Source: Vicia villosa (Eukaryota > Streptophyta > Magnoliopsida > Fabales > Fabaceae). Taken from it: DNA of 64,000 nt. Each line of letters starts with the position of its first letter. Positions within the stretch are counted from its first letter, which is position 1. The stretch lies in assembly GCF_029867415.1 (NCBI RefSeq), contig NW_026705461.1:124001-188000 (forward strand), written 5' to 3'. The translations under genes were made by a program, and so were the position numbers. This document shows, one piece after another, positions 1 through 8,676 of the stretch. The notes below the pieces were generated by a model that was given only the letters and a program-made list of their open reading frames with translations, had not been told where the DNA came from and made no database searches.

Positions 1-1
1 C

Positions 2-1036
2 ATATATCTGCACTATGCTTCCAATGCAATCCAGTGGAAATTTGTGTATCAAAGAAGGTTGGCCCTTGAAAGAGAGTTAGCAAATGATGCTCTGGAGAAT
101 CAAGAGGTAATGCAGCTCATCAAAACTGCAGGTTTGATTAAGACTGTTTCTCAATTCTCTAAATGCTATGAAATGCTTGTGAAAGAATTTATTGTCAATT
201 TATCTCAAGACTGTGCTGATGGTAGAACAGATGATTTTCATAAAGTTTATGTTAGAAGAAAATGCATAGAGTTCTCCCCTGTTGTTATCAATCACTTTCT
301 AGGTAGAAATGCTGAAGCTCAACCTGAGCTTGAAGTAACTGATAATGAGGTCTGCAACACCATCACTGGGGGTAAGGTGAAAAAGTGGCCCATCAAAAGC
401 AAACTGTCTGCTAGTTTCTTGACTGTTAAGTATGCTCTGCTGCATAAAATTGGCTCTGCCAACTGGGTGCCCACCAATCACACCTCTACCATTGCTGTTG
501 GTTTAGGAAGATTCATTTATGCTATAGGGACCAAGACTGTGTTTGACTATGGAACCTATATTTTTGACCAGACTATGAGACATGCAGGTACCTCTGCTAC
601 TAAGCTTCCTATTGCCTTTCCATCCCTAATATGTGGAATCATCCTAAAGCAATACCCTGGCATCTTGAAAGCTAAAGATTCTGTTTGCAAAAGGGAAAGT
701 GCTTTGACTTTTCACTACAAGCTGCTTCAAAGGACTGATGCCTCAACATCTGCTGGGACATCTCAAACTAGCAAGTCTGTGACCAAAGCCTCTGTTATAG
801 CTGAGCTGAAGGAGACCTGCAAAGAGTTGGAAAATAGGAAGATGAAGCTTGAACAGCTTATACTCAGTCTTGAGCAGTCTGCTGATAGTGATGTTGATCA
901 TGCTGTTGGTGGTGATGGTGAGAAGATGAATGATGATATGGATGCTGATAGTGAGGATGAATATAAGTCTAGTAGCTCCAGAGATGAAGAGATGAGTGAG
1001 GAGGATGATGATGGTACTGCTGGCTCTAAAGATTAA
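2..1036 (+). CDS. Envelope-like protein, C-terminal part (first copy, truncated by window edge)
   Basis: This open frame enters from the window edge and ends at TAA 1034-1036. It encodes about 344 residues identical to the last part of the 2401-7056 frame except for Lys versus Glu at the second-last residue. The visible part has a charged helical segment rich in Leu and Glu near its start, a central globular stretch of about 170 residues, a coiled-coil-like stretch (roughly codons 259-286) and a very acidic Ser/Asp/Glu tail. Legume Sireviruses carry such an ORF after pol and it is called envelope-like. No convincing membrane segment is visible in this part, so an actual envelope role is unproven. 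An ATG at 44 lies inside the frame and is not the true start. Confidence 0.75.
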   Translation: MYLHYASNAIQWKFVYQRRLALERELANDALENQEVMQLIKTAGLIKTVSQFSKCYEMLVKEFIVNLSQDCADGRTDDFHKVYVRRKCIEFSPVVINHFLGRNAEAQPELEVTDNEVCNTITGGKVKKWPIKSKLSASFLTVKYALLHKIGSANWVPTNHTSTIAVGLGRFIYAIGTKTVFDYGTYIFDQTMRHAGTSATKLPIAFPSLICGIILKQYPGILKAKDSVCKRESALTFHYKLLQRTDASTSAGTSQTSKSVTKASVIAELKETCKELENRKMKLEQLILSLEQSADSDVDHAVGGDGEKMNDDMDADSEDEYKSSSSRDEEMSEEDDDGTAGSKD

Positions 1037-1069
1037 ATCTTCATTTGGTGCTTGGCTCCTTTTGTGGCT

Positions 1070-1081
1070 AAAAAGGGGGAG
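1070..1081 (+). other. Upstream polypurine tract, first copy
   Basis: The purine run AAAAAGGGGGAG lies 34 bases after the envelope-like stop codon and about 315 bases before the LTR. A second purine run sits directly at the LTR border (1384-1393). Multiple polypurine tracts are known in Sireviruses. The same tract recurs at 7090-7101. Confidence 0.55.
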
Positions 1082-1383
1082 TAGTGTGTGTGCTTTTGGT
1101 TGTGTTGGTTGTAATGGTTATCTTATTGTTCTGGTGATCTTTTGGTTTTTTTTACTTGGACATGTTTTTTTTTTGGTTCCCTTTATTTGGGTGTTCTCTG
1201 GTTCTCCCTAACAATGACAAGTGGTTTCTGTAACAATTGATTAAGTAGTTGTTTTTTTTTGGTGATTAATCAAGTTGAATCAAGTTGCTGCTGTTTTCTT
1301 ACAGAATTTATTTTTCTGTTGTTGGCTGCTGTATGCTCTGGTATCTGCTTTGCATCTATTAGTGTTTTAGCCAAAAATTCGCC

Positions 1384-1393
1384 AAAGGGGGAG
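1384..1393 (+). other. LTR-proximal polypurine tract, first copy
   Basis: The purine run AAAGGGGGAG lies immediately upstream of the LTR start at about 1396. This is the expected position of the plus-strand primer. The second copy has it at 7404-7413. Confidence 0.7.
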
Positions 1394-1395
1394 TT

Positions 1396-2331
1396 TGTAG
1401 ATGTTGTTGATTGGCTGTAATTTTTGGTAAAACTGATTGTGGCTCTATCTTGTCAAAAACAGTGTCATGACATACTTTCTGTTGTTGTGATGTGCTTCCT
1501 AATACAGGCCTTTACCTGATGTCAAGGCCGATGTCATGACATTCGCAGCTGTTCGTTATTTTCTATTACTTCTTATGGTTGTATGTTCTGTCAAGACCTT
1601 ATGCGCTATATTTGGTAATAATGGATTCTGGTGTGTTTAAAGGACGTCTTGGATGATTACTATTATCAATTCCTTGTATAATGGAGATTTGGTTTAATTA
1701 GGGCAAAAACTATTTTGTGGATCCAAGGCCCATTTGCTGTATTGTCTGAAGGGTTTTTAATCCGTGTAGGAGCTGCTGTTGCCGTTAGGGTTTTTGTGTA
1801 AAGAAACTGTTAGAGCTTTTGTTGATTTAGTTTTCTTGTTGTAGTTTTCTTGTAAGCCAAACAATCATCATGATGATTGTCTTGGTCTAGGTGTTTCTGT
1901 TTTGAGTTGTAAAAAGTACTTGAAGCTTTTAAGCAAGAGTACTATTGTACTTGATCAAAGCTTTTAAGCAAGATCAAGTTGTGTTTTTGAAGAGTGTCTT
2001 CTGTTGCTTTTCGTCTGTTAGTTTTTCATCACTGCTGTGATTGAGGGGGAGTGAGTAGGAACTCTGGTCTAGTTGTTTAGATTGAAGTTGCATTGGGTAG
2101 ATATTAAGTGAGAGGCGTAATATTGAGTTGTATTACCTTGAATTAATATTACTTATAGTGGACTTCCTCCCTGGCTTGGTAGCCCCCAGATGTAGGTGTG
2201 TTTGCACCGAACTGGGTTAACAATTTTCCTGTGTTGTTTACTGTTTACTCTTTGTTCATCTGTTTGAAAACATTCAGATAATGATGTCGTGACATCCTGT
2301 AAGACATCGCGTGTCTGAGTCCAGAATTTCA
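1396..2331 (+). repeat. Sirevirus-like LTR (shared middle LTR)
   Basis: This LTR of about 936 bp begins TGTAGATG after the purine tract and ends TTTCA immediately before the primer-binding site. It is identical by eye to 7416-8351. It contains several copies of the palindrome TGTCATGACA or a close variant (about 1462, 1541 and 2285). Start and end are set by the TG...CA rule plus the neighbouring purine tract and primer site; the start could be off by a few bases. Confidence 0.85.
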
Positions 2332-2333
2332 AT

Positions 2334-2345
2334 TGGCATCAGAGC
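2334..2345 (+). other. Primer-binding site, initiator Met-tRNA type
   Basis: TGGCATCAGAGC lies two bases after the LTR end. The plant initiator Met-tRNA complement used by most Ty1/copia elements reads TGGTATCAGAGC, so there is one mismatch. Confidence 0.8.
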
Positions 2346-2400
2346 AGGCACCCTGCCTGTTTTTACTGGGTGAGATCTAGGGAAGGTACTTTCTGGTTCG

Positions 2401-5400
2401 ATGGACAAAGAAGATGGTGGATTTATAATGAGACCACCCATTCTGGATGGTTCTAATTATGATTATTGGAAACCTCTCATGGTGGCTTTTCTGAAATCTG
2501 TGAATAGCAAAGCATGGAGAGCTGTGAACAAAGGATGGGAACATCCTGTTATTACTGATAAAGATGGCAACAAAACTCTTAAACCAGAGGAAGAGTGGGA
2601 CAAAGATGAAGAGGCATTGGCGCTTGGCAACTCTAAAGCTCTAAATGCTTTATTCAATGGAATTGACAAAAATATATTCAGACTGGTGCACCAGTGTGAA
2701 CTAGCCAAAGATGTCTGGGATATCCTAAAGACTACTCATGAGGGCACCTCCAAAGTGAAGATGTCAAGACTTCAACTGCTAACTACAAAGTTTGAAAATC
2801 TAAGGATGAGGGATGATGAAAGTATTAAGGATTTTCATATGAATTTAATCGATATTGCTAATACCTCAGGAGCTTTGGGAGAAAAAATGTCTGATGAAAA
2901 GTTGGTAAGGAAAATTCTTAGATCCCTACCTAAGAGATTTGATATGAAAGTTACAGCTATAGAAGAGGCACAGGACATCAGCAGTATGAAGGTAGAGGAG
3001 TTAATTGGATCTCTTCAAACCTTTGAAATGGGAATCAGTGAAAATTCTGAAAAGAAGAACAAAAGCATAGCCTTTGTGTCCAACTCTCGAGAGGAAGTAG
3101 AGGAAAGTAGTGAAGAGAATCTATCTGAATCTATAGCTATGCTTGGCAAACAATTCAACAAAATTATAAGGAGAATGGATCAGAAGCCAAGACCTAATGT
3201 CAAGAACATCTCATCTGACATCAGTAGATCTTATGACTCTGGCAGAAGAGATAAACCAGAAGAAAAATACAATCACAGTAAAGGGATTCAATGTCATGGA
3301 TGTGAAGGGTATGGACATATTAGAGCTGAATGCCCTACCTATCTCAAGAAACAAAAGAAAGGATTGTCAGTCTCCTGGTCTGATGAAGATTCTGAGAGTG
3401 ATTTTGAAGAAGAATCAGCCAAACATGTCACAGCTCTGACTGGAGTCTACAACTCAGATGAAGACTCTAGTGAAGATGAGCTATCCTTTGAAGAACTGGC
3501 AACCTCCTACAGAAAGCTCTGTATCAGAAGTGCTGAAGTATGTCAACAAGGTGAAAAGCAGAAGAAATACATAGCCCAGTTGGAGGCAGACAACAAAGAG
3601 CTTAATGAAACTATATCTGAATTGAATGATGAAATTATCCTGTTACAATCCAAACTTGATCAGATGTCTAAATCAGTAAAAATGTTGAATAATGGCACAG
3701 ATATGCTGGAGGAGATCTTGCAGGTTGGAAAAAGTTCAAGAGATATGTCTGGCATAGGATTTGTCAGTACAAAGAATTATGTCCAAGATAGTAGCAGAAC
3801 TGAACCTGAAGCTGAGATGTCGAAGCCGATGTCAAAACATGTGACTCAACATCACGAGAAAGGTGAAATGAAGAAGAAGTTTCAAAGATGGAGATGTCAT
3901 TACTGTGGAAGATTTGGACACATTAAGCCTTTTTGCTTCAGACTATATGGATATCCAAATCAAGCTCCTTTTTACAAACCTAAGCAGATCATGCCCATTC
4001 AGAAGCAACAATGGAAACCTAAAAGTATGGCTTTAATAGCTCATACATCTCTTAGAGTTTCAGCCAAAGAAGACCGGTATTTTGATAGTGGATGCTCCAG
4101 ACACATGACTGGACTCAAGAATCTGCTTGTTGATATCAAGAGTCATTCTACTAGTTATGTAACCTTTGGTGATGGAGCTAAAGGTGAAATCAAAGGAGTT
4201 GGAAAATTAGAGTGTTCAGGAGTGCCAAATTTAGAAGATGTTCTATTGGTCAAAGACCTGACTGCCAATCTTATAAGCATCAGTCAACTCTGTGACCAAG
4301 GATACCAAGTCAACTTCACTAAAGATGAGTGTGTGGTTACTAATGAAGAAAAGGAAGTAGTAATGAGGGGTGTCAGATCCAAAAATAACTGCTTCTTGTG
4401 GGTGTCTCAGGAATCCAGCTATTCTAATATATGTTCTAAAGAAGAAGAAGCAAAGCTATGGCACCAAAAACTTGGTCATCCTTATCTAAGAGACTGGGAA
4501 GGCAGTGCTGATAACAGAAAAAGAACTTCAGGAGGATGTTCCTTCTTGGGAAGTAGCTGTTCTCAACTTGTTTGGATGAAACAGATGTTATCAGAATACA
4601 ATGTCACACAAGATGTCATGACATTATATTGTGACAACTTAGGTGCCATCAACATTTCAAAGAATTCCATCCAGTACAGCAAGACCAAGCATAGTGATAT
4701 TAGACATCACTACATCAGAGATCTTGTTGAGGACAAAATAATTGGCTTGGAACATGCTGCCACAGATCTTCAACTTGCTGACAGTTTTACAAAAGTCTTA
4801 GATGCAAATAAGTCTGAAAATCTAAGAAACAAATTAGGCATTTGTCTTTGTGAAAGACTATGGCAATTAATTGTGGGTGGGGCCAGCACTATTTCTCTCT
4901 CCAAATCTTGGATATCATTACACATTAAAGTGTATTTTCTCCCCTTCTTGCAAGTTACTCAAACGGTTTCCATTCCTCCACAACCTCTCCTCCACACTCA
5001 CGCTATCTCACTGTGTTCCTGTATTCATCACTCCTTACCCAGCCCCTCATTTTCTCTCACCATGTCTCAGAGTCCTTCCTCAAAGAAATCTTCTCCCATC
5101 TCTGAAACATCATCAGGTTCTAGGGCACCAAATGTTGTGAGCAATCAAGATGTTGTGCTGGATGTTGTGCCATTGAACTCTGTCCCTCCTTCCGATTCTG
5201 CTCGCAGTCAACCAAGAAAGATGCATGCAAGAAAATCAACCGGAGGATCTGTCCCAGAAACGTTTTCTGTCCAACATAGAGAGGGCACTTCCTATGTTCA
5301 TAATGCGATTGCAAATATGGTTACCAGAATCTTGAATGAAGGGCACAAAGTTGAAGGAATTTCTGTTCCTCTAGCCCAAATGCCTGCTTCCGATGATGAT

Positions 5401-7056
5401 CAAGGTGTGCAAGATGATGAGACCCCTGTTGATAAAGATGTTAAGACAACTGTTGATAATGATGAAACATCTGCTGAGAAAAATGATGAGACTTCTGTTA
5501 CTAAGGATGTTGAGACATCTGTTAATGAGACCCCTGTTGCCAAAGATGTTGAAACATCTGAAGCTATCAATGTTGAAGCATCTGAGTCCAAAGATGATGA
5601 GACTCTTGCTCCTGAGAAAGATGAAGAGGTTTCTGCTGTTCCTGCTAAGAAAGATGAAAACCCTAATGTTCATGATGTGGTGGATCTAGATGATCTTGAT
5701 GATCCTATTGATATTGCTGATGATGACCTCATCTCCAGCATCTCCAACAGGGTCAAGGCTCGTAAGGGAAAACAAGTCTGTCAACAACATTCTCTCAAGC
5801 CACAGGTTACTCCTTTGAAGACTGTTACTAAAGATAAGATGAAGAAAGTTCCTACTGGACCCTCAAAATCTGGAAGCAAAGTTAGTGTGAAGAAGAGGAA
5901 GGAAAGAAGCATCTCTGACTCTGAAGCTGATGTCCCAAGTGATGTCCCCGACATTCCCTCCAAGAAGAAAATTGCTGTTACTAAATCTGCTACAAAGGTC
6001 CGTGATGTTCCCTTGGATAACATATATCTGCACTATGCTTCCAATGCAATCCAGTGGAAATTTGTGTATCAAAGAAGGTTGGCCCTTGAAAGAGAGTTAG
6101 CAAATGATGCTCTGGAGAATCAAGAGGTAATGCAGCTCATCAAAACTGCAGGTTTGATTAAGACTGTTTCTCAATTCTCTAAATGCTATGAAATGCTTGT
6201 GAAAGAATTTATTGTCAATTTATCTCAAGACTGTGCTGATGGTAGAACAGATGATTTTCATAAAGTTTATGTTAGAAGAAAATGCATAGAGTTCTCCCCT
6301 GTTGTTATCAATCACTTTCTAGGTAGAAATGCTGAAGCTCAACCTGAGCTTGAAGTAACTGATAATGAGGTCTGCAACACCATCACTGGGGGTAAGGTGA
6401 AAAAGTGGCCCATCAAAAGCAAACTGTCTGCTAGTTTCTTGACTGTTAAGTATGCTCTGCTGCATAAAATTGGCTCTGCCAACTGGGTGCCCACCAATCA
6501 CACCTCTACCATTGCTGTTGGTTTAGGAAGATTCATTTATGCTATAGGGACCAAGACTGTGTTTGACTATGGAACCTATATTTTTGACCAGACTATGAGA
6601 CATGCAGGTACCTCTGCTACTAAGCTTCCTATTGCCTTTCCATCCCTAATATGTGGAATCATCCTAAAGCAATACCCTGGCATCTTGAAAGCTAAAGATT
6701 CTGTTTGCAAAAGGGAAAGTGCTTTGACTTTTCACTACAAGCTGCTTCAAAGGACTGATGCCTCAACATCTGCTGGGACATCTCAAACTAGCAAGTCTGT
6801 GACCAAAGCCTCTGTTATAGCTGAGCTGAAGGAGACCTGCAAAGAGTTGGAAAATAGGAAGATGAAGCTTGAACAGCTTATACTCAGTCTTGAGCAGTCT
6901 GCTGATAGTGATGTTGATCATGCTGTTGGTGGTGATGGTGAGAAGATGAATGATGATATGGATGCTGATAGTGAGGATGAATATAAGTCTAGTAGCTCCA
7001 GAGATGAAGAGATGAGTGAGGAGGATGATGATGGTACTGCTGGCTCTGAAGATTAA
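2401..7056 (+). CDS. Copia Gag-protease-(deleted Pol)-envelope-like fusion polyprotein
   Basis: One uninterrupted frame of 1551 codons. Residues 10-215 are copia-type Gag. Two CX2CX4HX4C zinc knuckles lie at C298-C311 and C499-C512, with a long charged coiled-coil stretch between them. The aspartic protease motif is D562-S563-G564. The pre-integrase motif LWHQKLGHP is at 686-694. The frame then jumps directly into the RNase H domain near residue 699, so integrase core and reverse transcriptase are missing; a further short gap removes the RNase H segment that normally carries the catalytic Glu. Pol ends near 820, residue 821 is Trp where related elements stop, and the envelope-like part starts at Met 888 with acidic Asp/Glu/Thr/Val-rich repeats (about 1000-1085). 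Normal copia Pol is far larger, so this element cannot copy itself and would depend on a helper (inference). Confidence 0.85.
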   Translation: MDKEDGGFIMRPPILDGSNYDYWKPLMVAFLKSVNSKAWRAVNKGWEHPVITDKDGNKTLKPEEEWDKDEEALALGNSKALNALFNGIDKNIFRLVHQCELAKDVWDILKTTHEGTSKVKMSRLQLLTTKFENLRMRDDESIKDFHMNLIDIANTSGALGEKMSDEKLVRKILRSLPKRFDMKVTAIEEAQDISSMKVEELIGSLQTFEMGISENSEKKNKSIAFVSNSREEVEESSEENLSESIAMLGKQFNKIIRRMDQKPRPNVKNISSDISRSYDSGRRDKPEEKYNHSKGIQCHGCEGYGHIRAECPTYLKKQKKGLSVSWSDEDSESDFEEESAKHVTALTGVYNSDEDSSEDELSFEELATSYRKLCIRSAEVCQQGEKQKKYIAQLEADNKELNETISELNDEIILLQSKLDQMSKSVKMLNNGTDMLEEILQVGKSSRDMSGIGFVSTKNYVQDSSRTEPEAEMSKPMSKHVTQHHEKGEMKKKFQRWRCHYCGRFGHIKPFCFRLYGYPNQAPFYKPKQIMPIQKQQWKPKSMALIAHTSLRVSAKEDRYFDSGCSRHMTGLKNLLVDIKSHSTSYVTFGDGAKGEIKGVGKLECSGVPNLEDVLLVKDLTANLISISQLCDQGYQVNFTKDECVVTNEEKEVVMRGVRSKNNCFLWVSQESSYSNICSKEEEAKLWHQKLGHPYLRDWEGSADNRKRTSGGCSFLGSSCSQLVWMKQMLSEYNVTQDVMTLYCDNLGAINISKNSIQYSKTKHSDIRHHYIRDLVEDKIIGLEHAATDLQLADSFTKVLDANKSENLRNKLGICLCERLWQLIVGGASTISLSKSWISLHIKVYFLPFLQVTQTVSIPPQPLLHTHAISLCSCIHHSLPSPSFSLTMSQSPSSKKSSPISETSSGSRAPNVVSNQDVVLDVVPLNSVPPSDSARSQPRKMHARKSTGGSVPETFSVQHREGTSYVHNAIANMVTRILNEGHKVEGISVPLAQMPASDDDQGVQDDETPVDKDVKTTVDNDETSAEKNDETSVTKDVETSVNETPVAKDVETSEAINVEASESKDDETLAPEKDEEVSAVPAKKDENPNVHDVVDLDDLDDPIDIADDDLISSISNRVKARKGKQVCQQHSLKPQVTPLKTVTKDKMKKVPTGPSKSGSKVSVKKRKERSISDSEADVPSDVPDIPSKKKIAVTKSATKVRDVPLDNIYLHYASNAIQWKFVYQRRLALERELANDALENQEVMQLIKTAGLIKTVSQFSKCYEMLVKEFIVNLSQDCADGRTDDFHKVYVRRKCIEFSPVVINHFLGRNAEAQPELEVTDNEVCNTITGGKVKKWPIKSKLSASFLTVKYALLHKIGSANWVPTNHTSTIAVGLGRFIYAIGTKTVFDYGTYIFDQTMRHAGTSATKLPIAFPSLICGIILKQYPGILKAKDSVCKRESALTFHYKLLQRTDASTSAGTSQTSKSVTKASVIAELKETCKELENRKMKLEQLILSLEQSADSDVDHAVGGDGEKMNDDMDADSEDEYKSSSSRDEEMSEEDDDGTAGSED
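5062..7056 (+). CDS. Envelope-like region (separate reading of the fused frame)
   Basis: ATG 5062 is in the same frame as gag-pol and opens a 664-codon segment matching where Sireviruses place their envelope-like ORF. The N-terminus is Ser/Pro-rich. A degenerate repeat of the type DETxVxKDV runs over about 110-200 of this segment. Basic clusters that could act as nuclear signals (KKRKER) follow, then the globular domain also present at window start, a short coiled coil and an acidic tail. I see no signal peptide at this Met. Hydrophobic residues just upstream (codons about 840-885 of the fused frame) could form a membrane segment only if pol reads through. Function is unknown. Confidence 0.65.
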   Translation: MSQSPSSKKSSPISETSSGSRAPNVVSNQDVVLDVVPLNSVPPSDSARSQPRKMHARKSTGGSVPETFSVQHREGTSYVHNAIANMVTRILNEGHKVEGISVPLAQMPASDDDQGVQDDETPVDKDVKTTVDNDETSAEKNDETSVTKDVETSVNETPVAKDVETSEAINVEASESKDDETLAPEKDEEVSAVPAKKDENPNVHDVVDLDDLDDPIDIADDDLISSISNRVKARKGKQVCQQHSLKPQVTPLKTVTKDKMKKVPTGPSKSGSKVSVKKRKERSISDSEADVPSDVPDIPSKKKIAVTKSATKVRDVPLDNIYLHYASNAIQWKFVYQRRLALERELANDALENQEVMQLIKTAGLIKTVSQFSKCYEMLVKEFIVNLSQDCADGRTDDFHKVYVRRKCIEFSPVVINHFLGRNAEAQPELEVTDNEVCNTITGGKVKKWPIKSKLSASFLTVKYALLHKIGSANWVPTNHTSTIAVGLGRFIYAIGTKTVFDYGTYIFDQTMRHAGTSATKLPIAFPSLICGIILKQYPGILKAKDSVCKRESALTFHYKLLQRTDASTSAGTSQTSKSVTKASVIAELKETCKELENRKMKLEQLILSLEQSADSDVDHAVGGDGEKMNDDMDADSEDEYKSSSSRDEEMSEEDDDGTAGSED

Positions 7057-7089
7057 ATCTTCATTTGGTGCTTGGCTCCTTTTGTGGCT

Positions 7090-7101
7090 AAAAAGGGGGA
7101 G
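7090..7101 (+). other. Upstream polypurine tract, second copy
   Basis: The purine run AAAAAGGGGGAG lies 34 bases after the stop of the polyprotein, matching 1070-1081 in the first copy. The stretch 7057-7415 is otherwise T/G-rich noncoding sequence between ORF and LTR. Confidence 0.55.
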
Positions 7102-7415
7102 TAGTGTGTGTGCTTTTGGTTGTGTTGGTTGTAATGGTTATCTTATTGTTCTGGTGATCTTTTGGTTTTTTTTACTTGGACATGTTTTTTTTTTGGTTCC
7201 CTTTATTTGGGTGTTCTCTGGTTCTCCCTAACAATGACAAGTGGTTTCTGTAACAATTGATTAAGTAGTTGTTTTTTTTTGGTGATTAATCAAGTTGAAT
7301 CAAGTTGCTGCTGTTTTCTTACAGAATTTATTTTTCTGTTGTTGGCTGCTGTATGCTCTGGTATCTGCTTTGCATCTATTAGTGTTTTAGCCAAAAATTC
7401 GCCAAAGGGGGAGTT

Positions 7416-8351
7416 TGTAGATGTTGTTGATTGGCTGTAATTTTTGGTAAAACTGATTGTGGCTCTATCTTGTCAAAAACAGTGTCATGACATACTTTCT
7501 GTTGTTGTGATGTGCTTCCTAATACAGGCCTTTACCTGATGTCAAGGCCGATGTCATGACATTCGCAGCTGTTCGTTATTTTCTATTACTTCTTATGGTT
7601 GTATGTTCTGTCAAGACCTTATGCGCTATATTTGGTAATAATGGATTCTGGTGTGTTTAAAGGACGTCTTGGATGATTACTATTATCAATTCCTTGTATA
7701 ATGGAGATTTGGTTTAATTAGGGCAAAAACTATTTTGTGGATCCAAGGCCCATTTGCTGTATTGTCTGAAGGGTTTTTAATCCGTGTAGGAGCTGCTGTT
7801 GCCGTTAGGGTTTTTGTGTAAAGAAACTGTTAGAGCTTTTGTTGATTTAGTTTTCTTGTTGTAGTTTTCTTGTAAGCCAAACAATCATCATGATGATTGT
7901 CTTGGTCTAGGTGTTTCTGTTTTGAGTTGTAAAAAGTACTTGAAGCTTTTAAGCAAGAGTACTATTGTACTTGATCAAAGCTTTTAAGCAAGATCAAGTT
8001 GTGTTTTTGAAGAGTGTCTTCTGTTGCTTTTCGTCTGTTAGTTTTTCATCACTGCTGTGATTGAGGGGGAGTGAGTAGGAACTCTGGTCTAGTTGTTTAG
8101 ATTGAAGTTGCATTGGGTAGATATTAAGTGAGAGGCGTAATATTGAGTTGTATTACCTTGAATTAATATTACTTATAGTGGACTTCCTCCCTGGCTTGGT
8201 AGCCCCCAGATGTAGGTGTGTTTGCACCGAACTGGGTTAACAATTTTCCTGTGTTGTTTACTGTTTACTCTTTGTTCATCTGTTTGAAAACATTCAGATA
8301 ATGATGTCGTGACATCCTGTAAGACATCGCGTGTCTGAGTCCAGAATTTCA
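7416..8351 (+). repeat. Sirevirus-like 3' LTR
   Basis: This is the second copy of the 936-bp LTR, ending in CA at 8351. The sequence departs from the upstream copy exactly here: the first LTR continues into the primer site, while this one continues into unrelated AT-rich DNA starting gttat. The purine tract AAAGGGGGAG lies just upstream at 7404-7413. Confidence 0.88.
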
Positions 8352-8673
8352 GTTATATTTTTTCCTTTTGGACATGTATATAGTGATGTCATTAGACATT
8401 TGTGTTATATCAGTACTAATTAACATTATGTATAATGTATTTTCTATATGTATATTATACATGGTGTTACATAATCATCATGGTAGACATTCAAATTTAA
8501 AATGAAACTCGATACTCTAAGATGTTTTGGTAGTTATAGTAGAAAATCAGTATGACTTTTAAACTAAGTACAATAATATTGTTTTTGTATGTATTTATTT
8601 TCAACGTATACAAAGATGATTTGACTCAATTGAATTTTTTTATAATGTTAATTAACTATAATTTATTAATATG
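8352..8673. other. AT-rich flank, nothing recognised
   Basis: About 320 bases between the copia array and the next element. AT-rich with no open frame, repeat or RNA feature that I can support. Confidence 0.6.
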
Positions 8674-8676
8674 TTA

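Larger units (their letters stand above)
1..8351 (+). mobile_element. Tandem Sirevirus-like copia array (partial copy + LTR + internal + LTR)
   Basis: Bases 1-2331 and 6021-8351 are the same sequence at an offset of 6020; the only difference I noticed is A1028 versus G7048. The order is therefore: 3' half of one copy, LTR, a complete internal region, LTR. The first copy is cut off by the window edge, so the outer 5' LTR and its target duplication are not visible. The right flank begins gttat at 8352. Such an LTR-internal-LTR-internal array with shared LTRs is the expected product of unequal recombination between two copies or of tandem insertion (inference). Confidence 0.88.
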
